34,086 nucleotides of DNA from the IMG/VR virus record IMGVR_UViG_3300037198_000088, positions 10,001 to 44,086 of that record; one strand, 5' to 3'. The notes under the pieces were generated by a model. That model was not told where the DNA came from. It saw only the letters and a list, made by a program, of their open reading frames with translations, and made no database searches. Each line of letters starts with the position of its first letter. Positions within the stretch are counted from its first letter, which is position 1. The position numbers were made by a program, and so were the translations under genes. This DNA comes from a virus. Below are positions 1 through 8,243 of the stretch, piece by piece.

Positions 1-279
1 AACTGCGATAGTGCGGACGAGTTTGCTCTCTACTTTTGCGAAACCGTCGAGCCTTATTGCGTCACGCGAGCAGTCATGTCACCAGAGTCCGCAATGATTG
101 GTAAACTCAAATGGGCCTATGCTCAAACGCGCTGGGCTGAGTGCCTGCAATCTGGCAAGTGGGACGAGTACCTGCCACCGGGCTCGACTCACGTGGTGCA
201 AGCGAAACCGTGGGATATTGAGCGAGCAGTGGCAAGATTCGGTGGCGAGCCATTGCCGAAAGGAGAGTCGTTTTTATGA
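1..279 (+). CDS. C-terminal end of a PD-(D/E)XK/RecE-like phage nuclease (partial)
   Basis: The reading frame is open from base 1, so the gene starts outside the window and only its last 92 codons are seen. The tail has the pattern of the C-terminus of phage exonuclease VIII-like (DUF3799/PD-(D/E)XK) proteins: a helix with A-Y-A-Q-x-x-W-A-E-C-L, then a W-x-x-Y segment and a short V-Q-A-K-P-W-D stretch. The catalytic core would lie upstream and cannot be checked. An internal ATG at 76 is not needed as a start. The stop overlaps the next start as ATGA, so the first two genes are translationally coupled. The family call is resemblance only; an unrelated early phage protein is possible. Confidence 0.5.
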   Translation, partial: NCDSADEFALYFCETVEPYCVTRAVMSPESAMIGKLKWAYAQTRWAECLQSGKWDEYLPPGSTHVVQAKPWDIERAVARFGGEPLPKGESFL

Positions 280-683
280 ACGAATCGTTCCTAGCAGAAC
301 AGCACCGCGAGTGTTGGGGAGCTCTCGATTTCCTGGACGAACACATGCAGCCGACAACCAGGCAGGTCGTGATTGAATCGGTTGGAACCGGGAAGCCTCC
401 GGGTGGGGGGGACGAACGCAAATACTTTATTTGCAAGGGTGACAAGCGCAAAATGTTTCTCAAGAACAGCGCTCGAATCTTCATCGCCTACAAATTGGGC
501 ACGAAGGCGAACAAGGACATCGTTGGTTGCGCGCTGAAAATCACGGTACAAATGGCGCAAAGTCCCAAAGGCGGTAAAGTTTTTTCAATGACTGTCGTCG
601 ATGCTGTGTACCCAAAGAGTCGTCAGCAAGCTGCGCAGTCACCAGCAGACAGCCAAAAACAACGTGAAACGGGAGAAGACTGA
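276..683 (+). CDS. Conserved-type small phage early protein, function unknown
   Basis: A 135-aa soluble protein coupled to the upstream nuclease-like gene (ATGA) and to the downstream gene (TGATG). Residues about 46-110 follow a pattern I associate with small phage proteins found beside recombination genes: a K-Y-F-I-C strand, K-M-F-L-K-N with a following helix, then G-C-A-L-K-I-T-V and a final strand ending T-V-V-D-A. This could be a small beta-rich, nucleic-acid-associated fold, but no catalytic motif is visible. The last 20 residues are Gln/Ser-rich and probably disordered. A role in early DNA metabolism is inferred from context only. Confidence 0.75.
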   Translation: MNESFLAEQHRECWGALDFLDEHMQPTTRQVVIESVGTGKPPGGGDERKYFICKGDKRKMFLKNSARIFIAYKLGTKANKDIVGCALKITVQMAQSPKGGKVFSMTVVDAVYPKSRQQAAQSPADSQKQRETGED

Positions 684-877
684 TGAGCGAATCGAAGAAG
701 CAAGAAGTGTTGAATCAATTACAGAGCGCCGTAATATTGACGCAGCAACATGACTGGTTACGGGCGTCTATTGAGGCCTTGAAAGCTGCAGCAACGCTCA
801 TTGTGTTAGAGATGACGCGTGCCGAACTGCTGGGTGAGGCAATCCGCAAGACCGTTGGTTGCCCTGGGAGAGACTAA
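683..877 (+). CDS. Small helical protein, function unknown
   Basis: A 64-aa, mostly alpha-helical protein (Glu/Gln/Ala/Leu-rich) preceded by GGGAGAAG about 7 nt before its ATG, which overlaps the upstream stop. It is the last gene of the plus-strand early-type cluster; a strong terminator follows about 40 bp after its stop. I recognise no family. Coupling to the two upstream genes suggests a joint role with them. Confidence 0.65.
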   Translation: MSESKKQEVLNQLQSAVILTQQHDWLRASIEALKAAATLIVLEMTRAELLGEAIRKTVGCPGRD

Positions 878-919
878 GAGCGCGTCAGCAATCAATCCTC
901 ACTGACAGTTGATGCGTTC

Positions 920-963
920 CAACGCCCCGGGTTTATTGAAGGACTCGGGGCGTTGTTTTATTT
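920..963. terminator. Bidirectional intrinsic terminator between convergent operons
   Basis: A perfect 10-bp stem CAACGCCCCG (920-929) and CGGGGCGTTG (946-955) encloses a 16-nt loop and is followed on the plus strand by TTTTATTT. It ends the plus-strand early genes at 877. The stem also lies directly after the stop of the last minus-strand gene (958-960), where the minus transcript reads AAATAAAA before the stem. It therefore probably terminates the long late operon too, although the U-run is convincing only on the plus strand. Confidence 0.85.
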
Positions 964-1479
964 GGTGACCACTAGTGGGGCAGGGTTCATTTCAGCACGC
1001 GCTTCATTCCATCCAATTTTTGCGCCTTCGCGTGCGGATGCGAATGATATTTCTGCAGTTGACTTTTGCGACTTGCGAACTTCGTCTTTTGCTGCATCGA
1101 CAGCTACTTTGGCTGCCACTGCTGCTGCTGCCTCGGTCGTGCTGCGAGTCATCCATCCTCCCGCTAGAGATAGACATCCTCCGACCAGGATTCCTACTAG
1201 CACCATCACTCTATTGTCGCGCCTGCGCATGCCATGCAACTCAGCCACGCCAATTGACGCGGTGCCCGACATTTCAAGAGCTGCGCAACGTTGCTCGGGA
1301 TGAGGGCACAGACCTTTCGTGACCATGCCCAGGTGAATTGCCTGCACAACATCGAATGTCTTGTGTTGGATACTGCTTTGCCGATTGATCGCTCCAACAA
1401 TCTCGTTGTGCGTGGCATTGGGCGGCAGAAGACTATGGCCATCTGGTGGAGTTAGCTCGGTTGGGTCGGTATGAGTCAT
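958..1479 (-). CDS. Single-pass membrane protein, possible lysis accessory
   Basis: A 173-aa protein with a soluble N-terminal half, one clear membrane segment at about residues 91-110 (V-M-V-L-V-G-I-L-V-G-G), and an Ala-rich helical C-terminal tail of about 60 residues. It is the last gene of the late operon, coupled by ATGA to a cysteine-peptidase endolysin-like gene. The arrangement of one transmembrane segment plus a long helix fits a spanin-like or holin-associated protein in general shape only. No diagnostic motif is present, so the lysis role rests on position. Confidence 0.7.
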   Translation of the reverse strand: MTHTDPTELTPPDGHSLLPPNATHNEIVGAINRQSSIQHKTFDVVQAIHLGMVTKGLCPHPEQRCAALEMSGTASIGVAELHGMRRRDNRVMVLVGILVGGCLSLAGGWMTRSTTEAAAAVAAKVAVDAAKDEVRKSQKSTAEISFASAREGAKIGWNEARAEMNPAPLVVTK

Positions 1480-1982
1480 AATGTCAATTCCTCGAATAGT
1501 TTGACCGGGTCAACCCAGTGCTGCAACGGTCGTCCGTAATTCCACGACCACATGCCAGTCCCCATGGTGATCGCATTGTTCGTTCTCCCCCCACCAGCGT
1601 GCTCGATTTGCCGCAATGAATTCGGTTCGCTCAAACAGAATTCGACGTGGTCGTTGTTCTTGCCGTCATTCGCATAGTGCATCAGAGCGCCAGGTGGTGG
1701 GCACTCGATGGTCGATGTTGCGCGCACTAGAGCACCGTAGTCTCGTGCAATCTGCAGCACCCAAGCCATCGCCATTCCAATCTTGTACGGTCCAAGCAGC
1801 AGCTCGTGATTGACACCGCACGCGCGCCAAATGCCCAGTGCGAACATGGCACAATTCGTTGGAATTAGTACGTCCTGCGCAGGATCGTCGCCTGGAAAGC
1901 ACACGAGTTGTGCTAGCTCGTCACGTCGATTTGACAGCGAGCACCCGACAAAACTGCGAACGGTGGCAGTGAGATTGGTCAT
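1476..1982 (-). CDS. NlpC/P60- or CHAP-like cysteine peptidase, probable endolysin
   Basis: A 168-aa protein with the hallmarks of the NlpC/P60-CHAP superfamily: a nucleophile Cys44 at the start of a helix (P-T-N-C-A-M-F-A), then P-P-P-G-A-L-M-H-Y-A (about 95-104) and His112 in N-D-H-V-E-F. H128 is a possible further polar residue. Such enzymes cleave peptidoglycan stem peptides or cross-links. No export signal is seen, so it would need a holin or act as a virion enzyme. It lies at the end of the late operon between a tailspike and a membrane protein, and overlaps both by ATGA. Endolysin is the best call; a tail-associated lysin is the alternative. Confidence 0.72.
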   Translation of the reverse strand: MTNLTATVRSFVGCSLSNRRDELAQLVCFPGDDPAQDVLIPTNCAMFALGIWRACGVNHELLLGPYKIGMAMAWVLQIARDYGALVRATSTIECPPPGALMHYANDGKNNDHVEFCLSEPNSLRQIEHAGGGRTNNAITMGTGMWSWNYGRPLQHWVDPVKLFEELTL

Positions 1983-4411
1983 GCCGGATACTGCCCCGCG
2001 GCTTCCATGGCAGTCAGAAATTGCACACCGAGATAAGTCGATGGGTCTAAGAAAGTAGCCGTATACCCACCAGGGCCTGAGCTTGTCTTGGTATAAGCCG
2101 GGTACCGTCCTGTTGTGTTTGAGAATGTTACGGCTCCCGCCACGGAGTGAGCATCAGATGCCGCCCAAATTCCGTCGCCTGCTTGCCATGTGGCATATGG
2201 CGCGTTCACATTTATTCTGCAAAACCCATATTGGTTCCCGTTGACGACACAGCCAATTGAGTTGAAGTCACTCGAAATCCGCAAGGGGTGCGGCGGGACA
2301 CTCACAGTCCCTAGCGTCTCAAAATAAATTCCGAATCCTGACGTGACGTTGCGATTCCACGTTATCTGTCCGTAATTGTGCGTTCCTGTGCAATCGATAT
2401 TGATGCACACGGATTCATTGACAACGGTACCTAAGCGGACAAATGTATTGTCCTCGCCAGTGAAGATCATCGGATCGTTTATGCTACTGGAGTTATTTAG
2501 GTCTATATACCCACGCCCCGAACTAGCTTGAGCGCCACCTGTGACACAGAGGCAGTTGTGCATTTCAAGTTTCGCAACAGTCCTGGCGGTCAGAATCAGT
2601 CCCGGCGAATAGTCGCCTAAGGCGTATACGCGGGCGCGATTGAATACGTATTTGCCGCCTTCAATCACTTCCTCGACGGCGGGAAGCAACCGCTCCACCA
2701 GCAGATCATTTACGACGCATGACGGCGGGAAGACCGGTAAGGTCTGCGCTATAGTGTTGCCAGCTAAATACGCACAATATAGCTGGTCAAGAGCACACGG
2801 GCCAAGCGGCACGGTGCCCAGCTGAAGTTCTAACAGAATGCCAGACTCGTCTTTTATCACGCCGGCTGTTGGCTGACCAATGCAGGCGCAATTGACATAA
2901 TTGAAGAGAACTGGTTCGGCATCATTACCCACGCGCGCCCCAACGAAATGAGATAAGTATTCGGTCGCGCTAGCTTGCTGACATTTCCAACTAATGCAAT
3001 TCGTAAACGTGCCCCCGAAGCCGCCAAAGTTATGCTTGCGGCCGAAGTGCGCGTCGCAGTTCGTCCAACTGACGGCATCCTCAGCGGCGGACATGCCGCC
3101 CCCTCCGGAATGATGCGATTGACAACTAATAACGCCGACGTTTGCAGTGCAACCGCGACCGATGATTCCGCGAAATGTACATGCCCCTAGCGACCGGATA
3201 GCAAGCTCTCCAGTGCATACTTCATAAATGTGGCCGTCAGTGTTCGGATTAGTAGCTGCCGCTGGCCGCAGGTACACAACGACGTCAGATCCCGTTGGGC
3301 TAAATGATCCAACGATCGCGAACGAGCCCGGTGTCGTGCGCACAGTAGCCAAGTCCGCGACCCACTGCATTAGATTGCCGTCCACAATACAGTGGGGCTG
3401 TCCCACAGTCTCAGGCTCAATTGCAGCAATACCGTGGACTGTAGTTGTCCACGCCCCACTGCCTGCATCAGTCCAGGTGAGTCCTGTTACAAATTGATTG
3501 AACACTGGACGGTGTCCAGCACCGCAATCGTACACCGCAAATGTCTTATACTCGTCGCCAAACGCTGTAGTGAATATTGATCTACGTTCCAGACAATAAT
3601 TCGTGCCAGCTACGGGCGCTGGCAGCGTGAGCTTAGGCGCCTTGAGACTGAGTCCGCCGTTACTGTCGTTGCCACTCGTCGAGTAGTATTCGCAGCTAGT
3701 GGGGAACGTTAGCGTACTGACTCCGGTCGTTGTTGTAATCGCATGCACTTCTGTCACGCCGGCAACAGTCGTTGTGACGGTGCCAGTAAATGCGCCCGCT
3801 GCGACAGTGCCTTGAATGTGCACCGAGTAAGCGCCATAGGTCAAAGTCGAATCAAATACGCCACCAATCAGTGTTCCCATACCAGTTGCTGGTACGTCAT
3901 GCGTCCCGACGTGACGCTCGTCACACCACGTCACCGCCACTACACCGTCGCCTTTGATCGTGAGCTCAAACAGCTGCATCGCTAGGTCTGGCTCGGGTGG
4001 CGTAACGTATCCGCCGCCGCCACTGAGCACCGCATATTCCGGGAATGGGACGCCGCACCCGGTTCGGCTGGTCTGCCTCATGTAGCCAGCAAAAAATTGC
4101 GACGCTATCAACGAGTAAAACTCAGCCTCAATCTCCGCCCGCATATTGTTCAATGCTCCGGCACTGAGTACGGCCGTAACTGGACTGTTCTGTGAGTGAA
4201 CGGCTGGACTTGTGCCCTCGATGCCTCGTGTGATGGTCCAGGTGGTGCCAGCCATCGCAGTCACCAAGATCAGCTCTAGGCCGATTCTAATGCGAAACTG
4301 AGGAGCCGTCGGGAAGTTGGCGGTCGAAGCGACTGTCAGCGTCGCATCACTCGCGCCGATGCCAGCCGCCAGCACTGTCCTAGCCTGATTCGCAAAGCGT
4401 TCTGTGGTCAT
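1979..4411 (-). CDS. Tailspike / receptor-binding protein with beta-helix-like body
   Basis: An 810-aa protein. Residues about 1-110 form an adaptor-like N-terminus with a strand-rich segment (L-T-V-A-S-T-A-N-F-P and I-T-R-G-I-E-G-T) that probably attaches to the tail. From about residue 240 the sequence has the Y-Y-S-T-S-G-N-D-S-N-G-G signature that opens many right-handed beta-helix (pectate-lyase-like) tailspikes. Short strands rich in Asn, Gly, Cys and Thr follow. Gly-rich patches include the S-H-H-S-G-G-G-G turn. It probably recognises or degrades a surface polysaccharide of the host. No active site can be assigned. It is coupled upstream to a small adaptor gene and downstream to the endolysin-like gene. 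Confidence 0.8.
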   Translation of the reverse strand: MTTERFANQARTVLAAGIGASDATLTVASTANFPTAPQFRIRIGLELILVTAMAGTTWTITRGIEGTSPAVHSQNSPVTAVLSAGALNNMRAEIEAEFYSLIASQFFAGYMRQTSRTGCGVPFPEYAVLSGGGGYVTPPEPDLAMQLFELTIKGDGVVAVTWCDERHVGTHDVPATGMGTLIGGVFDSTLTYGAYSVHIQGTVAAGAFTGTVTTTVAGVTEVHAITTTTGVSTLTFPTSCEYYSTSGNDSNGGLSLKAPKLTLPAPVAGTNYCLERRSIFTTAFGDEYKTFAVYDCGAGHRPVFNQFVTGLTWTDAGSGAWTTTVHGIAAIEPETVGQPHCIVDGNLMQWVADLATVRTTPGSFAIVGSFSPTGSDVVVYLRPAAATNPNTDGHIYEVCTGELAIRSLGACTFRGIIGRGCTANVGVISCQSHHSGGGGMSAAEDAVSWTNCDAHFGRKHNFGGFGGTFTNCISWKCQQASATEYLSHFVGARVGNDAEPVLFNYVNCACIGQPTAGVIKDESGILLELQLGTVPLGPCALDQLYCAYLAGNTIAQTLPVFPPSCVVNDLLVERLLPAVEEVIEGGKYVFNRARVYALGDYSPGLILTARTVAKLEMHNCLCVTGGAQASSGRGYIDLNNSSSINDPMIFTGEDNTFVRLGTVVNESVCINIDCTGTHNYGQITWNRNVTSGFGIYFETLGTVSVPPHPLRISSDFNSIGCVVNGNQYGFCRINVNAPYATWQAGDGIWAASDAHSVAGAVTFSNTTGRYPAYTKTSSGPGGYTATFLDPSTYLGVQFLTAMEAAGQYPA

Positions 4412-4764
4412 AGTAGGATATCCAATGGCGCATCGAGTGCGCCTTTAAAGATTGTGGACGCGACGAATGCGCCCTCTTTGATCGCGAGGGTAAAGACCTT
4501 GACTACTTGATCGCCCGTGTCGAACTGCACCGAATTAGAAACCTGTGTCAACTCGTCAGGCGTGCCCCCGGAAATGTACGCGTAACTGGTCGAGTCATCT
4601 GTGAACGACGTTCGACCATCGGCACCCAGAATCACCGAACCTGCTACTAGATCCCATGTTGACGAATCGATGGATGTTGCTCCAAGCCGCGTCATTTCAG
4701 CTTGCCAATCGTACGCAAATCGAATGTTGTCGCCGGCTGTTTTTTTGTAGTGTGATGGGTTCAT
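4408..4764 (-). CDS. Small tail-fibre/adaptor-type structural protein
   Basis: 118 aa from an ATG preceded by GAGG seven bases upstream; an earlier in-frame start at 4818 lacks a good ribosome site and runs back into the preceding gene. The protein resembles small phage proteins built on an F-x-Y-D-W strand, an alternating-hydrophobic middle and a C-terminal D-x-V-V-K-V-F-T-L strand. These often sit before tail fibres or spikes and complete the adaptor. It overlaps the tailspike start by ATGA, which supports joint assembly. Function is inferred from position and general shape. Confidence 0.65.
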   Translation of the reverse strand: MNPSHYKKTAGDNIRFAYDWQAEMTRLGATSIDSSTWDLVAGSVILGADGRTSFTDDSTSYAYISGGTPDELTQVSNSVQFDTGDQVVKVFTLAIKEGAFVASTIFKGALDAPLDILL

Positions 4765-4789
4765 CTGGGCGCCTCGAATCGATTGGTAT

Positions 4790-5470
4790 CTATACCAGTG
4801 CGGGAAAAATTGAATCACCGTCAGTTGCCATCATGGATTCCGCGTGCTCAAACGAGATGTAGAAATAGCCATCTTTGCCCCACGATGGACCCCATGAGTT
4901 TGCGAACTTGAGGAGTCGCGCTTCCATATCGCATCCAACGCACTCGATGCAATGGCCACCACGGACCGCTCCAGTGGGCTTCACGAGTCCGTTATCGTCT
5001 GGATCATCGTAACCCTCGTACCAATCCCAGCCAACGTCACCGGGTCCAGTCTGCAGAGCGGTCAGGATATCGGTGAGTGAGAACGCGTTGGCGAAGCTCT
5101 TGACGAGTCCGAGTTGTCGGCACGCGTTCCAAGCGCTCGTAGTATCGGTTCCGGTGTCGTCGGGTGGATACGTGCCATCAATCGAGTCCAGCGTCGTTGC
5201 CAGCTCGTAGATTTTCAGCGCATCAGCTTCGGTGAACTGATGCGTGAATGGACCAGTGGAGAGTACGCCAGCGGCACCGTTGCCCTCGCATGAGCCAATT
5301 TCACCTTGATCGAATATTGGTACATTGCGTTTCCATTCGATGGTGCGCAGCGCAGAGCGAGGCAACGAACGAACGCCGTGCTGCTCTCTCCTCGGGTCAA
5401 TCGATACATGACGCCCCAGTCGCTTGCCGGGTACGATGATCTCAGGTTGCAGTCTGACTAATTGGTTCAT
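4790..5470 (-). CDS. Papain-family (C1-like) cysteine peptidase
   Basis: A 226-aa protein with the complete papain signature: oxyanion Gln55 and nucleophile Cys61 in V-P-I-F-D-Q-G-E-I-G-S-C-E-G-N, His173 in G-G-H-C-I-E-C-V-G, and Asn191 in F-A-N-S-W-G-P-S-W-G. The run W-G-K-D-G-Y-F after the Asn is also typical. No signal peptide or clear inhibitory propeptide is seen; the first 50 residues are a short basic segment. It sits among tail-tip and lipoprotein genes, coupled by ATGA to the upstream gene. It could be a virion protease acting on host surface proteins, a maturation enzyme or a lysis helper. Catalytic competence is well supported, the substrate is unknown. Confidence 0.85.
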   Translation of the reverse strand: MNQLVRLQPEIIVPGKRLGRHVSIDPRREQHGVRSLPRSALRTIEWKRNVPIFDQGEIGSCEGNGAAGVLSTGPFTHQFTEADALKIYELATTLDSIDGTYPPDDTGTDTTSAWNACRQLGLVKSFANAFSLTDILTALQTGPGDVGWDWYEGYDDPDDNGLVKPTGAVRGGHCIECVGCDMEARLLKFANSWGPSWGKDGYFYISFEHAESMMATDGDSIFPALV

Positions 5471-5865
5471 GGGTATCTCGACACGATATTGGGATCAGCG
5501 CACATTTTGGTTGCTAGAGTTTTGATTGTGATACCCTGCTGAGCTGCAACATTTTTGAGCGCTGCGTCTTTGGATAGCGCAGCAATGCAGTTGGCTGTGT
5601 TGCCGGGAAAAGCGCTCGAACCGCCCGTGGTAGCCTTGCCACCGGTTGCCAGCGCTCCACCGGTGCCAGGTGAGCCACCGGTTGATACTGAGCCGCCAAT
5701 GCCAGCAGCACCGCCCGTGTGCGGTTGCACTGCCGAGCACGCGTAGGACTGAGTGCCAACCATTACAGACACCGCAACGCCTGAGCTAGTAGCCGTGGCT
5801 CCACCGGTCGAGCCGCAAGCAAATGTGAGTAGCGTACTCAATGTGGCGCGTAGAAATTGGTTCAC
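5467..5865 (-). CDS. Secreted lipoprotein with TGG-rich low-complexity repeats
   Basis: 132 aa. The N-terminus (M-N-Q-F-L-R then a hydrophobic run ending L-L-T-F-A-C-G-S) looks like a short signal peptide with a lipobox and lipidation at Cys17. Residues about 50-85 are a low-complexity tract of T-G-G-A/S/K units, followed by a folded-looking C-terminus with two cysteines. Such T-G-G repeats are common in secreted lipoproteins of myxobacteria, which is the only host hint here. Neighbours are a holin-like protein and a papain-like protease, both coupled by ATGA. A surface or spanin-like role in the host envelope is plausible. Confidence 0.7.
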   Translation of the reverse strand: MNQFLRATLSTLLTFACGSTGGATATSSGVAVSVMVGTQSYACSAVQPHTGGAAGIGGSVSTGGSPGTGGALATGGKATTGGSSAFPGNTANCIAALSKDAALKNVAAQQGITIKTLATKMCADPNIVSRYP

Positions 5866-6314
5866 TTGATCACCTTGCGTTGTTCAACGATTGTGTATGT
5901 GTTCTCTGGATGCAGCGCGGATTGCTTCGCTTGCTCCGTTTGAATCGTGCTCAGTCCTGCGCAGAACAGAGTGTCAGCCTGCAACGGGTTAAGTTTGAAT
6001 GTTTGCTCTAGGCAATACGGAAACTGATCGCCATTGCTTGCCGTCGCTGCCACTAGTTGCGTCGAGGAGCACCCGGCAAGCAATACGATAGACGCTAACG
6101 TGACCAACGTTGCCTTGGTTGCGGTCGTTGCGTTCTTACCGTTGCCGGTGACATCGAAGTCTTTCATTACTAGCCCGAGAGCCATAACGACAATGCACAT
6201 TGCTACCTGTAGCCATTGAATTGGCGTACCGTTTTGGTACGCTGTGAGAGTTGTTTGAAGAATACCCAACGTTCCGAGAACGATGGCGCCTAGTGTTGTT
6301 TTCCAATTGATCAT
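5862..6314 (-). CDS. Holin-like membrane protein fused to a lipoprotein-like domain
   Basis: 150 aa. Residues about 7-26 and 35-51 are two strong membrane segments separated by a short polar turn, followed by a K/D-rich loop, as in small phage holins. A third hydrophobic run (about 68-81) ends in L-L-A-G-C-S-S, a perfect lipobox around Cys82, and leads into a soluble C-terminus of about 68 residues. It could be a true holin-lipoprotein fusion, or a nested lipoprotein could start inside at the TTG codon for residue 70, which has AAGG five bases upstream. It precedes a lipoprotein gene, so a holin plus outer-spanin set is likely. Membrane topology is inference. Confidence 0.65.
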   Translation of the reverse strand: MINWKTTLGAIVLGTLGILQTTLTAYQNGTPIQWLQVAMCIVVMALGLVMKDFDVTGNGKNATTATKATLVTLASIVLLAGCSSTQLVAATASNGDQFPYCLEQTFKLNPLQADTLFCAGLSTIQTEQAKQSALHPENTYTIVEQRKVIK

Positions 6315-6329
6315 AACGCTTTCTTTCCT

Positions 6330-8243
6330 TCAGCTGGCGTAGTTTCCGCCGCTATCGATGTCGATGAATAGAACCACGTCACTAGCGTTCGCTGCTGCAG
6401 GGCTTTGATATACGCTTATTTGTATGGTGCCGTTATTGGTACCAGTTAGTAGTACGTTACAAAAGTATCCGGCGCTTCCTGAGCCCGAGTTCAGATCTTG
6501 AATCATTTCTAATCCTCCCTGCAGTGCCCAAGTTCCACCTACCCGTAGGTTATAGATCAGCTGCTTTTGTATTCGCTCACGCATGCTGTTCGATACAGAA
6601 TCCATCCACTGCGATCGAATGGTGATAGTAGCCATCGTGTACCAGGTGGCGGAGTTTGGAATAACAGTATCACCTTTCCAAACTGATTCGGGAAACGCAA
6701 TAATCGTCGGAGTTTCACTCAGTACACGAGCGAGCTGTATGTGATACTTCTGCGCGCGATGCGTGCCTGTCTTCGCCGTCACGAGACTAGGGTCGGTCCA
6801 CGTGAGGTTACCACTATCGTCCGACTCAGCGATAAATCCCGTATGCGCACCCGTTCTCACGCGTAACGTCGGAGTGTCTACGTTTGCGGTCGGAGCAGTG
6901 GTTCCAAAACCAACGTAGCCCCCATTTGGTTGCATCAGTATGCTGTACGCTGTCGCTGTTCCGTCGCTTCGTTGGGCTTGGATGAACGAGATTCCTGTGC
7001 CCTGAACGCCAAACAACAGCCCATAGTTTCCTGCACCGCCGTCGTTTAGGAGCGCGAATTTCCCGCCGTTAGCGCCCAAGGTTGGAATAACGTCGCCAGT
7101 TCCTACGATGGACAATTGATTACCCGGAGCCGTGGTGCCAACTCCGACGCGGCCAGTGTTTTCGTGGATTGACGAGTCACCTAGTGAGTTAGTGCCAGTG
7201 AATTTCGCTAGTGTACCAGTTGTGCCCGTCGCATTTGCGGAACCCGCTGGGCCCGTAGCACCAGTGGCACCAGATGGACCTTGCGTGGCATTTGAGAATA
7301 GGATGAAGGCGAGCGAATTTGTATCAACGACGTCGCTTCCCGATGCATTGCTACAGACCCATCCGGTTGCCGCGTTTACGGTTCCGCCAGTCGAGAAGAA
7401 ATAAGAACCTGCTGCACCGTAGCCAGTCGTGAAATCGGCGGGTCTAGTCCAGGCGCCGGAATGCACCAACCAGCAGCCATTTTGAGACGCGGTGCTCTGT
7501 CCAATCAGCAGCACACGCATGCTATCGGTTCCAAGCGATACTCCGTCAACAGTGGTACTCAGGCCGCTCCGTGTTGCAATGTTGGTCGTAGACACGGCAG
7601 ACACTGACACATGTGGCTTGAGACCAACTGAGACACTGTCTACGTAGTGCTTGTTTGCTGGATCGGTGGGGTTTACCGGATCCGGGATGGTCGCTCCAAC
7701 ACGGACAAATGAGAGTGAGCCAAAGCCTACGATGTCAGATCCAGAATTTGGGTTGTTGGTACAAATCCAAATCGACGCTGAGTAAGTGGAACCCTGCTCA
7801 ACAAATATTCCAACACCTCCGACACTGCCAGAAAAATTGGACGGGCGTGCCCATGCTCCCGTCTCAAACAGCCACAGCCCATTCTGTGTCGCATCCGTTT
7901 GCGCGACACAGAGAACAGCTGCTCCTAGGTACCCCGCTACGCCATCGATAGTCGGTACGCCTGACATTGATGCGACGTTAGTCGTCGCGACGACTAACGC
8001 ATTGAGCCCTGATCCGGCTGGACCTGTAGCACCTTGCGGACCAGTTGCACCCGTTGGTCCTGTAGATCCTTGCTGACCAACTGATCCAGTTACTGTGATC
8101 GTGTGTGTGCCCGAGGCCGGATCGTACGCTACGCTCGCACCAACAAGATTGAGAGTCTCGACCTCCGGAGGCACTGGAATACCTCCTGATTCGATGTTGA
8201 TCGAACCCGAAGTTCCAGCTAATTCTTCGTCAAGATAGCTCAT
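6330..8243 (-). CDS. Tail fibre protein with collagen-like segments and duplicated domain
   Basis: 637 aa. A short N-terminal attachment region leads into Gly-X-Y collagen-like repeats (about residues 52-80), then two copies of a roughly 105-residue domain. Each has T-T-N-I/V-A, a V-D-G-V turn, Q-N-G-x-W-L and G-A-W-x-R-P. A second Gly-X-Y stretch follows, then a G-R-V-G-V-G-T-T-A-P motif common in fibre shafts, and a beta-rich C-terminal tip. No S74 autoprotease is recognised. The gene overlaps the upstream baseplate-linked gene by ATGA. It is probably a trimeric side fibre or receptor-binding fibre distinct from the tailspike. Confidence 0.82.
   Translation of the reverse strand: MSYLDEELAGTSGSINIESGGIPVPPEVETLNLVGASVAYDPASGTHTITVTGSVGQQGSTGPTGATGPQGATGPAGSGLNALVVATTNVASMSGVPTIDGVAGYLGAAVLCVAQTDATQNGLWLFETGAWARPSNFSGSVGGVGIFVEQGSTYSASIWICTNNPNSGSDIVGFGSLSFVRVGATIPDPVNPTDPANKHYVDSVSVGLKPHVSVSAVSTTNIATRSGLSTTVDGVSLGTDSMRVLLIGQSTASQNGCWLVHSGAWTRPADFTTGYGAAGSYFFSTGGTVNAATGWVCSNASGSDVVDTNSLAFILFSNATQGPSGATGATGPAGSANATGTTGTLAKFTGTNSLGDSSIHENTGRVGVGTTAPGNQLSIVGTGDVIPTLGANGGKFALLNDGGAGNYGLLFGVQGTGISFIQAQRSDGTATAYSILMQPNGGYVGFGTTAPTANVDTPTLRVRTGAHTGFIAESDDSGNLTWTDPSLVTAKTGTHRAQKYHIQLARVLSETPTIIAFPESVWKGDTVIPNSATWYTMATITIRSQWMDSVSNSMRERIQKQLIYNLRVGGTWALQGGLEMIQDLNSGSGSAGYFCNVLLTGTNNGTIQISVYQSPAAANASDVVLFIDIDSGGNYAS

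Noticed and set aside
895-906. Shared CTCACTGACA element with the leaders near 31117 and 31445
   Set aside because: At 31117 and 31445 it includes the ribosome site of a gene, but near 897 it is not next to a start, so chance cannot be excluded.
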